22,935 bases of DNA, from the NCBI GenBank assembly GCA_934402055.1, contig CAKRTC010000031.1, forward strand, positions 1-22,935. The letters run 5' to 3'. The notes under the pieces were generated by a model. The model made no database searches, was not told the origin of the DNA, and saw only the letters and a program-made list of their open reading frames with translations. Positions 13,829 to 22,720 of the stretch are shown in pieces. The number at the start of each line of letters is the position of its first letter. Position 1 is the stretch's first letter. The stretch comes from an uncultured Lachnospiraceae bacterium (GTDB lineage: Bacteria > Bacillota > Clostridia > Lachnospirales > Lachnospiraceae). The position numbers were made by a program, and so were the translations under genes.

Positions 13829-16800
13829 TTATTTATTCAGTTTGGTATGGAATACATCCACATTGAGTATGAGCTTGTTCTCTTCAAGTATCCTGCCCAT
13901 GAAACGTGTGAGCAGGGTGGCATTTCCGGAACGGTCATATTCCTCGCAGAGTACACGGAAACGAACACGTTTATAGTAGTCTCCGTAGTCTAAAACACCG
14001 TCGAATACAGGCTCCTCAAGTATATTGTCAAGATATTTGCATAGCTCGGCCTTGTGCGCCTCAAAGAGCTTGCGTATTAGCTCAACATCAGCATCTACCG
14101 GAACCGCTATATCGGATACGGCATAAGAAGGATTGCGCGAGAGATTGGTAACATCCTTAAAATCCGAGTTGTTGATAATACGCTGGTTTTTGTAATCGGT
14201 AGAGTATCCTGTGCTCTCTATAGTCATAGTCCTCATGCCTATCTCTTTGATGATGCCGGTCCAGCCGTTTATGCTGACTATATCCCCGACACGGAAGTGA
14301 CCTTCGAAGATTATAAATAGTCCGGACAGTATATCACCTACGGTGCTCTGTGCTCCGATACCTATGATAACGGAGGTGAGTCCGGCACCCGCGATCAGAG
14401 AACCTGTCTTGACGCCCAACTCACTCAGTACGAGGAGTATGGTCAATATCAATGCCGCAAATTTGATGAAGCTCTCGATAAGCTTGCCTACGGTAAGACC
14501 GGCAGGCCCTGTGTTTTTGGAGATCGTTGCGGTGATATTGCGCAGCAGGCTGCTCAGTGCCCATATACCGAAAATGTATATCATTGACAGCGTAACAGAG
14601 AATATATTGACTCCGCGTTCGCGTGTCGGTGTAAACAGATAATGGATAAGGGAACCTGTCTGGTTGCCTGTAACCAGACCGAATACAAGATATATCAAAA
14701 ACATGATAATGCATCCTGCGGTCAGTGTGTTTACAGAGCTTCCGAAGCTGTACTCTGCGTATTCTATACCACTCTTATACAGTAGCTTTAGTGTATTTGT
14801 GTCTGAAAAGGCTCCGGAGTTTATTTCGTTGGTTGGCTTGCTATTTTCCGAAGGAGAGCTTTTACAGTCTTTGACAAAGCTCTCGGAGCTGTTAATGCCG
14901 GACTGTTCCTGTTCTGAGGTTCTCGCGACGTTTGGAACTACGGTGCTTGCAGCAGGAACAAATATATTTTTATACCTTTCAGCAGGCGAGTCATTTTCAA
15001 TAACAGGCTCTTTTTCCGTATTGAACGGTATAAAGAGGAGGAGCGTAACCATGAGCAGCATAACGGAGCATTTAATAAAATAAAGGATTATATCTGATAT
15101 GGAAGCAATCAGATTGCTTGTCTTCCATGCGCTTAAGAAATAATTGCCGCTGCGGTTGGTATCTGAGGCTATGTTGATAAAACAGCGTTTGCCGTCAAGC
15201 TCTGCTATACCGAAATAATTGTCATGCAGCACCGAAGCATCAAGACTGTTTTGTATGGTTTTGATGTCATGCGAGCCGGATTCGGCAAGTGTAAGCGTAG
15301 TCGGAGCTTCAGCATCATAATAAAGCACATCAGAGGAACCGAAGTCTGCCTCAATAAGAGTTGAGCTTACATTGAGGCGCTCGATTATAGCCTGAAACTG
15401 ATCGTTTACCGCGGTAAATCTGATGATACCGGAGTTATAGTGACTCCTGATACCGAAGTAGCTGATATTGTCCGAGTCAGGCTCGGTGAGATATGCATTT
15501 TTAGCATTATTGCCGTTCAGCTGTTTGCTGAGTTCATCCTCGCTGTCAAGCTTATAGCCTGAGTAGCCGTTGGATGAGGCAAGGCAATAGGAATTGGAGT
15601 CAAATAAGCTGATATCGGAGCATACATCAAGTGTATCCGCTATCTCTGACAGAAGCTCAGGGGTGCGGAATTTCTCATCTGCCTCGATAAGACGCGAAGC
15701 TTTGCTGAGATCATCCGTGAGGAATTTGTCCCTTATGCCGATATACTTATTGGCATTTTCGAGATTATATGCCTCGTCGTGTGTTATGTTTTCAAGATTC
15801 GAGGAAGCCTGCATACTGCGGCGGCTTATGTCCGTGAGAGCTGTTACATAGGTCATGATAGCGGCTACTATAACAGCAGCTATGACAAATAAGGACAAGC
15901 TTCGTGATACGATAAGCTTATCAAGAGCATATTTTCTGCCTATGCGTATGATTTCATTTTCGCGGCGGACGCTTGAACGGACTATTCGGAGAGTAGCGGC
16001 GCTTCCTACTATCATGGCAGCGGCAAATACGAAATATGCAAGAGGCAGAGCTATGTCGGAAAGAGCAGATCTGAAGCAGTCTCTTACGCTGTAATATGCG
16101 GTGACTCTTGCATCATCTGTTATATCAAGCGAATATACGCGGTAGTCATCCAGTGAATGCAAAAGCTCGGAAACAGAGTAATAGGCATCATCATCCGTTA
16201 TAAGCACCGAATCTTCAAAAATAGGCTTAAGATCAAGGTCGTTAATGTTGCGCTCGCTGATATATGCATGCTCGTTTTGATACAGACTGCCGTCATGTCG
16301 GTTATAGACTAAGAGACCTCCGTTCGGAACATTCTGACCGTAATTGTAGATGCTGCGTGCGCTGAGAGCGGAATAATCACCTATAGCTCTGTACATGCCT
16401 ACGAGGAAGCCATTATATATAGGAAGAGCGGCATACAGATCGATATTGTCATTTACGCTGCGGGTATAGGAGCCTTTGGCAGTAAGCTTGCCAAGCTCAT
16501 CACTAGTAAGACCTATTCCTCCGGCGTTGGAGCTTGCAAAGGACACCTCATTATTTTCAATATAGAAGAATTCGACATTGTCGTCCTTATCGGTAAGCAG
16601 ATCTATGGCATTTACCCAGTTGACACGGTCGGTATTGTTTAAATAAATAGCCGTCAGCTTTGTCTCTATGGCTACACTCTTTTCAAGAGAGCTGTATTGT
16701 GCATCAAGCATGGAACCCGATAGCTTTGTGCGCTGGTCTATAGTATCGACGGTAAGCCTGATCGTGGAATCGTTATCATGTATATCGGAATTGAAACGAT

Positions 16801-16972
16801 TCATGAAGAAAGATACACCCAGATAAAAGGCAACAAGTATCATTATTACAGTAATAATGCGCACGTAATGACGAGAGGCCTTACGTGAAATCTTGTGGAA
16901 ATACTTGAATTTCCTTAAGGTTTCCGCCTGTTCATGCAGATTTATGTCCTTGGTAAAGTTGAAAGCTTTCAT
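13829..16972 (-). CDS. Sensor-fused MscS-family mechanosensitive channel
   Basis: A 1047-residue membrane protein, far longer than MscS (about 290). Helix 1 is at about 39-57, then a 250-residue extracytoplasmic domain to 307; helices 2 and 3 at 308-330 and 357-379; a second extracytoplasmic domain at 380-624; helix 4 at 625-650; a hydrophilic linker at 651-745; then helices at 750-768, 788-810 and 833-853. The MscS pore helix and beta domain follow from 855 (AGAGLTSVIIGIGAQSTVGDILSG, then FRVGDIVSINGWTG). The alpha/beta vestibule runs to the end. The two outer domains resemble Cache-like sensor folds by layout only. It should release solutes on membrane tension, perhaps tuned by an external ligand or wall state. 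GGAG precedes ATG 16972. Channel part certain, sensor part inferred. Confidence 0.88.
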   Translation of the reverse strand: MKAFNFTKDINLHEQAETLRKFKYFHKISRKASRHYVRIITVIMILVAFYLGVSFFMNRFNSDIHDNDSTIRLTVDTIDQRTKLSGSMLDAQYSSLEKSVAIETKLTAIYLNNTDRVNWVNAIDLLTDKDDNVEFFYIENNEVSFASSNAGGIGLTSDELGKLTAKGSYTRSVNDNIDLYAALPIYNGFLVGMYRAIGDYSALSARSIYNYGQNVPNGGLLVYNRHDGSLYQNEHAYISERNINDLDLKPIFEDSVLITDDDAYYSVSELLHSLDDYRVYSLDITDDARVTAYYSVRDCFRSALSDIALPLAYFVFAAAMIVGSAATLRIVRSSVRRENEIIRIGRKYALDKLIVSRSLSLFVIAAVIVAAIMTYVTALTDISRRSMQASSNLENITHDEAYNLENANKYIGIRDKFLTDDLSKASRLIEADEKFRTPELLSEIADTLDVCSDISLFDSNSYCLASSNGYSGYKLDSEDELSKQLNGNNAKNAYLTEPDSDNISYFGIRSHYNSGIIRFTAVNDQFQAIIERLNVSSTLIEADFGSSDVLYYDAEAPTTLTLAESGSHDIKTIQNSLDASVLHDNYFGIAELDGKRCFINIASDTNRSGNYFLSAWKTSNLIASISDIILYFIKCSVMLLMVTLLLFIPFNTEKEPVIENDSPAERYKNIFVPAASTVVPNVARTSEQEQSGINSSESFVKDCKSSPSENSKPTNEINSGAFSDTNTLKLLYKSGIEYAEYSFGSSVNTLTAGCIIMFLIYLVFGLVTGNQTGSLIHYLFTPTRERGVNIFSVTLSMIYIFGIWALSSLLRNITATISKNTGPAGLTVGKLIESFIKFAALILTILLVLSELGVKTGSLIAGAGLTSVIIGIGAQSTVGDILSGLFIIFEGHFRVGDIVSINGWTGIIKEIGMRTMTIESTGYSTDYKNQRIINNSDFKDVTNLSRNPSYAVSDIAVPVDADVELIRKLFEAHKAELCKYLDNILEEPVFDGVLDYGDYYKRVRFRVLCEEYDRSGNATLLTRFMGRILEENKLILNVDVFHTKLNK

Positions 16973-17181
16973 GTATGCTCCGTAAAATTTTATGTAAATG
17001 TTTTGAACAGTAACTTTTTCGGTGCTGTAAATGCATCTGCGCTGAAAATGTCACAACTCGGGGAAACGTCACCGCCGTTACTGTTATTTAAGCAGGATAA
17101 TTATAACACCTAAGGCAGTTTGTATGCTATATTAAGAGCAGATACGGGCAGTGGAAAACTGATGAAAAACAAGAGGCAGAT

Positions 17182-18450
17182 GTGGATAATACAGAACGCA
17201 GAGTTTTGGTCATAGGAGGCGGTGCGGCAGGAATGATGGCCGCACTTACGGCAGCAGAGAGAGGCTGTTCGGTGACCTTACTTGAGAAAAACGTAAAATT
17301 AGGCAAGAAGATATATATCACAGGTAAGGGCAGATGCAACTATACCAATGCCTGTGATTTCAATACATTTATAGGAAATGTGGTAAGCAATCCGAAGTTC
17401 ATGTACTCGTCGCTCAGGGCATTTATGCCGGAGGATGTGACGGAGTTTTTGGAGGAGGCAGGCTGCAGGACCAAGGTGGAGCGCGGAAACAGAGCATTTC
17501 CCTTATCGGATCATGCTTCCGACGTTACTGCGGCTCTGCAGCGCAGGATGAAGGCTGCCGGAGTACGAATTGAGCTTAATACAGAAGTGTCGGAGATAGA
17601 GCGCATAGATGAGGTTTATAAGGTGGCTGCACGTTCTTTAAGAGATGGAAAGCGTGCGGTCTATTCCGCGGACAGACTCATAATCGCAACAGGCGGCGTG
17701 AGCTATCCGTCCACAGGCTCTACGGGTGACGGCTACGTATTTGCGGAAGGCTTTGGAATCAAGACAACGGAGAGAAGACCTGCTCTTGTGCCGTTTGATG
17801 TTGCCGAGCTTGAAGATTGCCGCAGACTTCAGGGCGTAAGCCTTAAGAATGTATCGATTAGGCTTAAGCTTGACAGCGGTAAATGCATACATGAAAGCGA
17901 GAGCGGTGAGATGCTCTTTACGCATTTCGGGGTAAGCGGTCCTCTGATACTCTCGGTTTCAAGTCTTGCTGCGGGATATATTGACGGCAGTACCAAACTA
18001 AAGCTTGAGATAGACTTAAAGCCTGCTCTTAGTGTTGAACAGCTGGACGCAAGGATACTCAGGGATTTTGAAGCGGCAATGAATGCAGACATACATAATG
18101 CACTTTCAAAGCTTCTTATATCCTCGCTGCGTCCGATAGTACTTGAACGAGCTGGCATAGATCTTTATAAGAAGGTGCGCGATATAAGTAAGAAGGAGAG
18201 AACAGCTCTTGTAAATGCAGTCAAGGCGCTCAGCTTTACCATAACCGGTACGAGGGGCTTTAACGAGGCTATCATCACGCACGGCGGAGTCTCGGTCAAG
18301 GAGATAGATCCGAAGACCATGGAGGTAAGAAAACAGCCGGGATTGTACTTTGCGGGCGAAGTACTGGATGTGGATGCATTTACCGGAGGTTTTAACCTGC
18401 AGATCGCGTGGAGCACAGGCAGAGCTGCGGGTAATGCCGCGGCAGACTGA
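17182..18450 (+). CDS. HI0933-type (BaiN/YhiN) FAD-dependent oxidoreductase
   Basis: A 422-residue cytosolic flavoprotein of the HI0933 family (TIGR00275), also annotated as BaiN or aminoacetone-oxidase-like; the physiological reaction is unsettled. The N-terminal FAD-binding motif GGGAAG (12-17) sits in VLVIGGGAAGMMAALTAAERG, followed by KKIYITGKGRCNYTNA (42-57), the family signature. IATGGVSYPSTGSTGDGY lies in the middle, and AGEVLDVDAFTGGFNLQIA near the end closes the FAD site. The start is GTG 17182, with AGAGG at 17172-17176; no other in-frame start exists before the homology. It is divergent from the channel gene and precedes rlmB by 174 bp; no functional link is evident. Confidence 0.9.
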   Translation: MDNTERRVLVIGGGAAGMMAALTAAERGCSVTLLEKNVKLGKKIYITGKGRCNYTNACDFNTFIGNVVSNPKFMYSSLRAFMPEDVTEFLEEAGCRTKVERGNRAFPLSDHASDVTAALQRRMKAAGVRIELNTEVSEIERIDEVYKVAARSLRDGKRAVYSADRLIIATGGVSYPSTGSTGDGYVFAEGFGIKTTERRPALVPFDVAELEDCRRLQGVSLKNVSIRLKLDSGKCIHESESGEMLFTHFGVSGPLILSVSSLAAGYIDGSTKLKLEIDLKPALSVEQLDARILRDFEAAMNADIHNALSKLLISSLRPIVLERAGIDLYKKVRDISKKERTALVNAVKALSFTITGTRGFNEAIITHGGVSVKEIDPKTMEVRKQPGLYFAGEVLDVDAFTGGFNLQIAWSTGRAAGNAAAD

Positions 18451-18529
18451 GATCTCAAAGGCAGGAAAGTCGGCAGCAGAATGAGTGAAACGAGCTGACA
18501 GGCAGGTAACAGCTTGAGCTTAAACAGTA

Positions 18530-18576
18530 TTGGCAGACGGAAATAGGAGCTGGAGCTTCATAAGCCTAACTGCCAA
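18530..18576 (+). repeat. Inverted repeat before rlmB
   Basis: TTGGCAG (18530-18536) and CTGCCAA (18570-18576) are perfect inverted repeats 33 bp apart, with a TCAAGCTTGA palindrome following at 18581-18590. No T-run follows. It may structure the 3' end of the flavoprotein message or serve as an operator. Confidence 0.3.
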
Positions 18577-18586
18577 GGCGTCAAGC

Positions 18587-18615
18587 TTGATGAAGCGTTG
18601 TATATATGATAAAAT
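18587..18615 (+). promoter_or_regulatory. Possible promoter giving leaderless rlmB mRNA
   Basis: TTGATG (18587-18592), 17-bp spacer, TAAAAT (18610-18615). Initiation about 7 bp later would fall at or next to the ATG at 18625, and no Shine-Dalgarno sequence is present between. Weak -35 match, so tentative. Confidence 0.3.
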
Positions 18616-18624
18616 AACACGATT

Positions 18625-19647
18625 ATGAGCAGAGAATACAGAGAAAACAGAGGCGGCTACGGCCGTGATAACAGAAGAAACGACGCTTCCGAGCGCAGGA
18701 ATGCAAGGGGCGGAAGACGTGAGTATGACAGTGAGCGTAAGGATAAGCGAGGCTCCTACGGAGAACACAGCTACGGAGAAAGCCGCGGAAAGAACCATGA
18801 CTCCGATAATAAGCGCAGCATCCGCAGGGATGAGCGAGCATACAAGAGTTTTGATGAGGAGAATGAAGTAAGCACTGACTACAAGCCTGATGTGGATATG
18901 TCCGATACTTTGCTTGAGGGCAGAAATGCGGTGCTTGAGGCACTTCGTTCCGAGAGATCCATAGACAGAGTACTTGTGCTTGACGGCAACCATGACAGCG
19001 GACTCGGCAGTATCATAACAGAGCTTAAGAAGCATCCGCAGACCAAGCTTGAGTTCGTATCCAAGCAGCGTCTTGATCAGATATCGATAACAGGTGGCAG
19101 GCATCAGGGAGTTATCGCCTATGCGGCGGCTTACAATTATGCAGAGCTTGATGATATCTTTGCAAAGGCAGAGGCTAAGGGTGAGAAGCCTTTCGTGTTC
19201 CTGCTTGACGGTATCGAGGATCCGCATAATTTGGGAGCTATAATACGAACAGCCAATATGGCAGGTGCGCACGGTGTCATTATCCGCATGAACAGAGCTG
19301 TGGGACTTACGGCTACGGTTGCCAAGGCTTCGGCAGGTGCTATCAACTATACGCCTATAGTCAAGGTGACAAATATAGCAAGGACCATAGATGAGCTCAA
19401 GGAGCGAGGTCTCTGGTTCGTATGTGCCGATATGGGCGGAGAGAGCATGTATAAGCTTAATCTTGACGGTGCCATAGGACTTGTTATAGGCAATGAGGGT
19501 AAGGGCGTATCCGAGCTTGTGCGTAAGAAATGTGATATGATCGCATCTATTCCACAGTTCGGAGATATAGACTCGCTCAATGCTTCGGTTGCGGCAGGCG
19601 TACTTGCATATGAAGTGGTACGCAGGAGAGTAAGCGCGGCTAAGTGA
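18625..19647 (+). CDS. rlmB: TrmH/SpoU family 23S rRNA 2'-O-methyltransferase
   Basis: A 340-residue SPOUT methyltransferase, probably the RlmB type that methylates the ribose of G2251 in the 23S rRNA peptidyl-transferase loop, using S-adenosylmethionine. Residues 1-93 are an Arg/Gly/Asp/Ser-rich low-complexity tail, 94-169 the L30e-like substrate-binding domain (LLEGRNAVLEAL), and 192-333 the SpoU knot. The three knot motifs are present: LDGIEDPHNLGAIIRTA with the catalytic Arg, VIGNEGKGVSELV, and SLNASVAAGVLAYEV. RlmB of E. coli is near 243 residues; the extra length is the tail. It could instead be another TrmH-family 2'-O-methyltransferase. The usual ribosome site is missing before ATG 18625. 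Confidence 0.88.
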   Translation: MSREYRENRGGYGRDNRRNDASERRNARGGRREYDSERKDKRGSYGEHSYGESRGKNHDSDNKRSIRRDERAYKSFDEENEVSTDYKPDVDMSDTLLEGRNAVLEALRSERSIDRVLVLDGNHDSGLGSIITELKKHPQTKLEFVSKQRLDQISITGGRHQGVIAYAAAYNYAELDDIFAKAEAKGEKPFVFLLDGIEDPHNLGAIIRTANMAGAHGVIIRMNRAVGLTATVAKASAGAINYTPIVKVTNIARTIDELKERGLWFVCADMGGESMYKLNLDGAIGLVIGNEGKGVSELVRKKCDMIASIPQFGDIDSLNASVAAGVLAYEVVRRRVSAAK

Positions 19648-19691
19648 TGCTCTGCTTTATTCTTTCATAGGAAATTGCGTTCTATTCTATA

Positions 19692-19859
19692 TTATCGATT
19701 AATTACGGATTGCTTCGTACTGCGTACTCTCGCAATCCTACGAAAATTCGCACCCGCTTCTTTCGAAGCTTTGTGCTCATTTTCGTTTGGCCGTCCTATA
19801 GTCGTAAGAGCAGCTGCAAGCCGCTGCTCTTACGACTACACTCCGGCTTTAATCGATAA
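19692..19859 (+). mobile_element. MITE-like palindromic repeat, complete copy
   Basis: A 168-bp element bounded by an exact 11-bp terminal inverted repeat, TTATCGATTAA (19692-19702) and TTAATCGATAA (19849-19859). Inside are GGATTGC/GCAATCC (19707-19713/19732-19738) and a perfect 16-bp hairpin (19799-19814 with 19823-19838, loop TGCAAGCC). The part from 19744 recurs in inverted orientation at 22821-22935 with few changes outside the hairpin. No coding capacity. The remainder of the 19648-19991 gap carries only a possible terminator and a small hairpin. Confidence 0.7.
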
Positions 19860-19926
19860 AAAAACGCTCCGCGGGATGCTTGACTCGCGCGAAAGGAAAA
19901 TTGTCGCAAACGACCGCGCTCGGCGC

Positions 19927-19955
19927 ATGTGTATGCCAAGGCACATTCTTTTTTT
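19927..19955 (+). terminator. Possible weak terminator before the polysaccharide genes
   Basis: ATGTG (19927-19931) pairs with CACAT (19942-19946), followed by TCTTTTTTT. The stem is short, so the call is tentative; it could end transcripts from rlmB. Confidence 0.4.
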
Positions 19956-19960
19956 AACAT

Positions 19961-19980
19961 AGGCTGTCAGACCGCAGCCT
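19961..19980 (+). promoter_or_regulatory. Hairpin just before the glycosyltransferase start
   Basis: AGGCTG (19961-19966) pairs with CAGCCT (19975-19980), loop TCAGACCG. It ends 11 bases before ATG 19992, where no normal Shine-Dalgarno sequence is seen, so it could limit or guide ribosome entry. Confidence 0.3.
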
Positions 19981-19991
19981 GAGACATTTAC

Positions 19992-21344
19992 ATGGATAGT
20001 TCCGTACAAGAACAAAACAGAGATCTTAAGACCGACGGCAGACGTGTGCTTATATATGCCACTACTGCTTATATGATCGAGAGATTTAATATGATGAATA
20101 TCCGCATGCTGCAGGAAATGGGGTATACCGTTGATGCAGCATGCAATTTTGAGTACGGTAATCCTATGAGTACGGAGAGTCTTGAGCACTTTAAGTCTGA
20201 GCTTGCTGCTTTAAATGTAGAGTGTATACAGCTTCCGCTCAACAGAAATATATTTGACCTGGCAAGGAACGGACGTGCTTTTATCAAGTCTCTGCGTATC
20301 ATGAGGGAGCGCAGATATGAGTTTGTTCATTGTCACACTCCGGTAGGCGCTGTGGTGGCAAGACTTGCATGCAGACTCAGCGGAACACCTGTCATATATA
20401 CGGCGCACGGTTTTCATTTCTTTAAGGGAGCACCGAGGATAAACTGGCTGGCTTACTATCCGATAGAGAAGATCCTGTCTTATATTACAGATGTGCTTAT
20501 CACTATCAATAAGGAAGATCATGCGATAGCTGAGGCTAAGTTCGGCATGAAGAAGCTCTGTTATGTGCCGGGTATCGGAATTGACATGAGTAAGTTTTCG
20601 GATGCCGAGCCTGGGCTTCGCAGTGAGCTTGGCATCCCGGATGATACTATGATGATATTGTCGGTAGGAGAGCTGAGTAAGCGTAAGAATTATATTTCGG
20701 TGCTGAGGGCTCTTGCGGCAATGCAGTCTGAGTTTACCGGTGCGGGAAAATGTCTTTCATCGGAGTGTGCCGACGTCAGAGAGCCGGTGCCGTCGGGTAA
20801 GCCTTTTGGCGGTGATGAAGAAGGTGGGCTTAAGCTTTCTTCCGGCGGGGAGCATTTCCATGATATCTGTTATGCCATTGCGGGAACAGGTGTGTATGCA
20901 GAGGAGTTTGCCGGGTTTATAAGTAAGCACGGACTTAGTAATAAGGTGAAGCTCCTTGGATACAGAGAGGATACGGCCGGGCTGTATAAGGCAGCAGATG
21001 TTTTCCTCTTCCCTTCATATCAGGAGGGACTTTCTGCGGCACTTATGGAGGCAATGGCGAGCGGACTTCCGGTTGCAGTGAGTCGTATAAGAGGCAACAC
21101 GGATCTTGTTGACGATAAGGGCGGGATCATGTTTGAGGTAGGTGCCGAGCCTAAGTCTATACATGACGAGACTGTGTCGGATGAAAACATACAGGCGGCG
21201 ATACATAAGCTTATGAGCTTTTCCGTGCAGGAGCTTCGCTCTATGGGAGAGCATAATCACAATATAATCAGGGAAGGCTTCAGTACGGATGCGGTAAAGT
21301 CAAAGCTTTACGACATTTACAGTACTATGGGCAGGGATAAATGA
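19992..21344 (+). CDS. GT4-type glycosyltransferase, exopolysaccharide-associated
   Basis: A 450-residue GT-B fold enzyme that transfers a sugar from a nucleotide donor to a lipid-linked acceptor at the cytoplasmic face. The N-terminal half holds HCHTPVGAVVARLA (113-126) and the YTAHGFHFFKGAP motif (136-148), typical of the EpsD/CapM-like group. The C-terminal half has ILSVGELSKRKN (222-233) and the donor-site E-X7-E motif (E345 to E353) in PSYQEGLSAALMEAMASGLP. Residues about 249-289 form a Gly/Ser/Pro-rich polar insert between two beta strands of the donor domain, not common in the family. The start lacks a clear ribosome site; homology begins near residue 17, so ATG 19992 is reasonable. 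The stop overlaps the next gene by ATGA, and the pair probably builds the start of a surface polysaccharide repeat. Confidence 0.88.
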   Translation: MDSSVQEQNRDLKTDGRRVLIYATTAYMIERFNMMNIRMLQEMGYTVDAACNFEYGNPMSTESLEHFKSELAALNVECIQLPLNRNIFDLARNGRAFIKSLRIMRERRYEFVHCHTPVGAVVARLACRLSGTPVIYTAHGFHFFKGAPRINWLAYYPIEKILSYITDVLITINKEDHAIAEAKFGMKKLCYVPGIGIDMSKFSDAEPGLRSELGIPDDTMMILSVGELSKRKNYISVLRALAAMQSEFTGAGKCLSSECADVREPVPSGKPFGGDEEGGLKLSSGGEHFHDICYAIAGTGVYAEEFAGFISKHGLSNKVKLLGYREDTAGLYKAADVFLFPSYQEGLSAALMEAMASGLPVAVSRIRGNTDLVDDKGGIMFEVGAEPKSIHDETVSDENIQAAIHKLMSFSVQELRSMGEHNHNIIREGFSTDAVKSKLYDIYSTMGRDK

Positions 21345-22702
21345 GAGATTATTACAAGCGTTTGGTCAATTTTATAGCAATAATGATTGCTGTGGCTTTT
21401 GAGGCTTTGAGCTACGGATATCTTTGGTATACGCATTATTCGGTGCTGATAGATCAGCATATAGGAAAGCATTTCTACAGACGCGGAAACTGGGCAATGA
21501 TAGGTCTGTATATACTTGTGATGGTGCTGCTTACCAATGCATTTGACGGATATAAGATCACCTATATGAGACTCCGTGACATTATCCTGTCGCATGTTCC
21601 GTCGATAATAATTGCCAATGTTATAGGTTATATCGAGATATGTCTGACCGGCGGCATTTACTTTAGCGCAAGTCCGCTGGTGCTGCTTTGTGCGGTACAG
21701 ATAGTTTTTATCATACTCTGGGCATATCTGACGAGACGTATCTATGTGGTATTTTATCCGCCGAGAGAACTGCTGCTTATCTACGGTAAATACCCTTATG
21801 AGCACATCTGCGATAAGCTTAATGAACGTAAAGACCGTTACAATATCAGTGAGAAGGTATCTGTAGATGAGGATATGTCTGAGATAGAAAGCCTGCTGCT
21901 TAAATACAGGGCAGCTATACTTGCCGATCTTCCTGATGAGAGACGAAACAGTATTATCAAATTCTGCAGCGCCAATTCCATAAGAGTATATGTTACGCCT
22001 AAGATATCGGATATCATGTTCAGCGGTGCAGATGACATACATCTCTTTGATACACCTTTGTTCCTGATACGTAATAACGGTATTCCGGTGGATAAGCTTA
22101 TCGTTAAGAGAGCAATGGACATAGTTTCATCACTGCTCGGAATTATCATCCTGTCTCCGATAATGTTAATTATCGCACTTGCGGTCAAGCTCTATGACGG
22201 AGGTCCTGTTTTTTATACCCAGGATCGTCTTACCAAGGATGGCAGAGAGTTTAAGATGTATAAGTTCCGCAGCATGAGAGTGAATGCGGAGAAGGAGGGT
22301 GCAAGGCTTGCCGCAAAGGGTGATGCACGCATAACTCCGGTGGGTGCCGTTATTAGACAGCTGCATGTCGATGAGCTGCCGCAGCTCTTTAATATACTTA
22401 AGGGAGATATGGCGCTCGTAGGTCCGCGTCCGGAGAGACGTCAGATCGCAGATGAATATGCGGACAGCATGCCTGAGTTTGAACTGAGACTTAAGGTCAA
22501 GGCAGGACTCACAGGATACGCACAGGTTTACGGACAGTACAACACGACTCCGTATGACAAGCTTAAGCTGGATCTTATATATATTGCGAATTATTCCATA
22601 CTGATGGATATCAAGATCATCCTGCTTACTGTCAAGATACTCTTTGTACGAGAAAATACAGAGGGTGTGGATGCTGATCAGAAGACGGCACTTAAAAAGT
22701 AA
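21341..22702 (+). CDS. Polyprenyl-phosphate sugar-1-phosphate transferase
   Basis: A 453-residue priming transferase of the bacterial sugar transferase family (WbaP/WcaJ-like). It loads the first sugar phosphate onto undecaprenyl phosphate in the membrane. Four hydrophobic segments are at about 9-31, 52-68, 86-104 and 110-132; a Rossmann-like domain follows at about 143-235; the catalytic domain starts near 250 with VKRAMDIVSSLLG and a re-entrant helix. Key motifs: YKFRSMRVNAE (307-317), the catalytic Asp-Glu in HVDELPQLFNIL (342-353, D344/E345), GDMALVGPRPER (355-366) and KAGLTGYAQVYGQY (387-400). The start overlaps the preceding glycosyltransferase stop, so the two are co-translated. No flippase, polymerase or further transferase genes are in the window; they may be absent or lie to the right. 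Confidence 0.92.
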   Translation: MRDYYKRLVNFIAIMIAVAFEALSYGYLWYTHYSVLIDQHIGKHFYRRGNWAMIGLYILVMVLLTNAFDGYKITYMRLRDIILSHVPSIIIANVIGYIEICLTGGIYFSASPLVLLCAVQIVFIILWAYLTRRIYVVFYPPRELLLIYGKYPYEHICDKLNERKDRYNISEKVSVDEDMSEIESLLLKYRAAILADLPDERRNSIIKFCSANSIRVYVTPKISDIMFSGADDIHLFDTPLFLIRNNGIPVDKLIVKRAMDIVSSLLGIIILSPIMLIIALAVKLYDGGPVFYTQDRLTKDGREFKMYKFRSMRVNAEKEGARLAAKGDARITPVGAVIRQLHVDELPQLFNILKGDMALVGPRPERRQIADEYADSMPEFELRLKVKAGLTGYAQVYGQYNTTPYDKLKLDLIYIANYSILMDIKIILLTVKILFVRENTEGVDADQKTALKK

Positions 22703-22720
22703 AAAAGAAGTGTAATAACA

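Noticed and set aside
19675..19962. 95-residue ORF in the repeat region
   Set aside because: It is produced by the palindromic MITE-like element and has no start signal.
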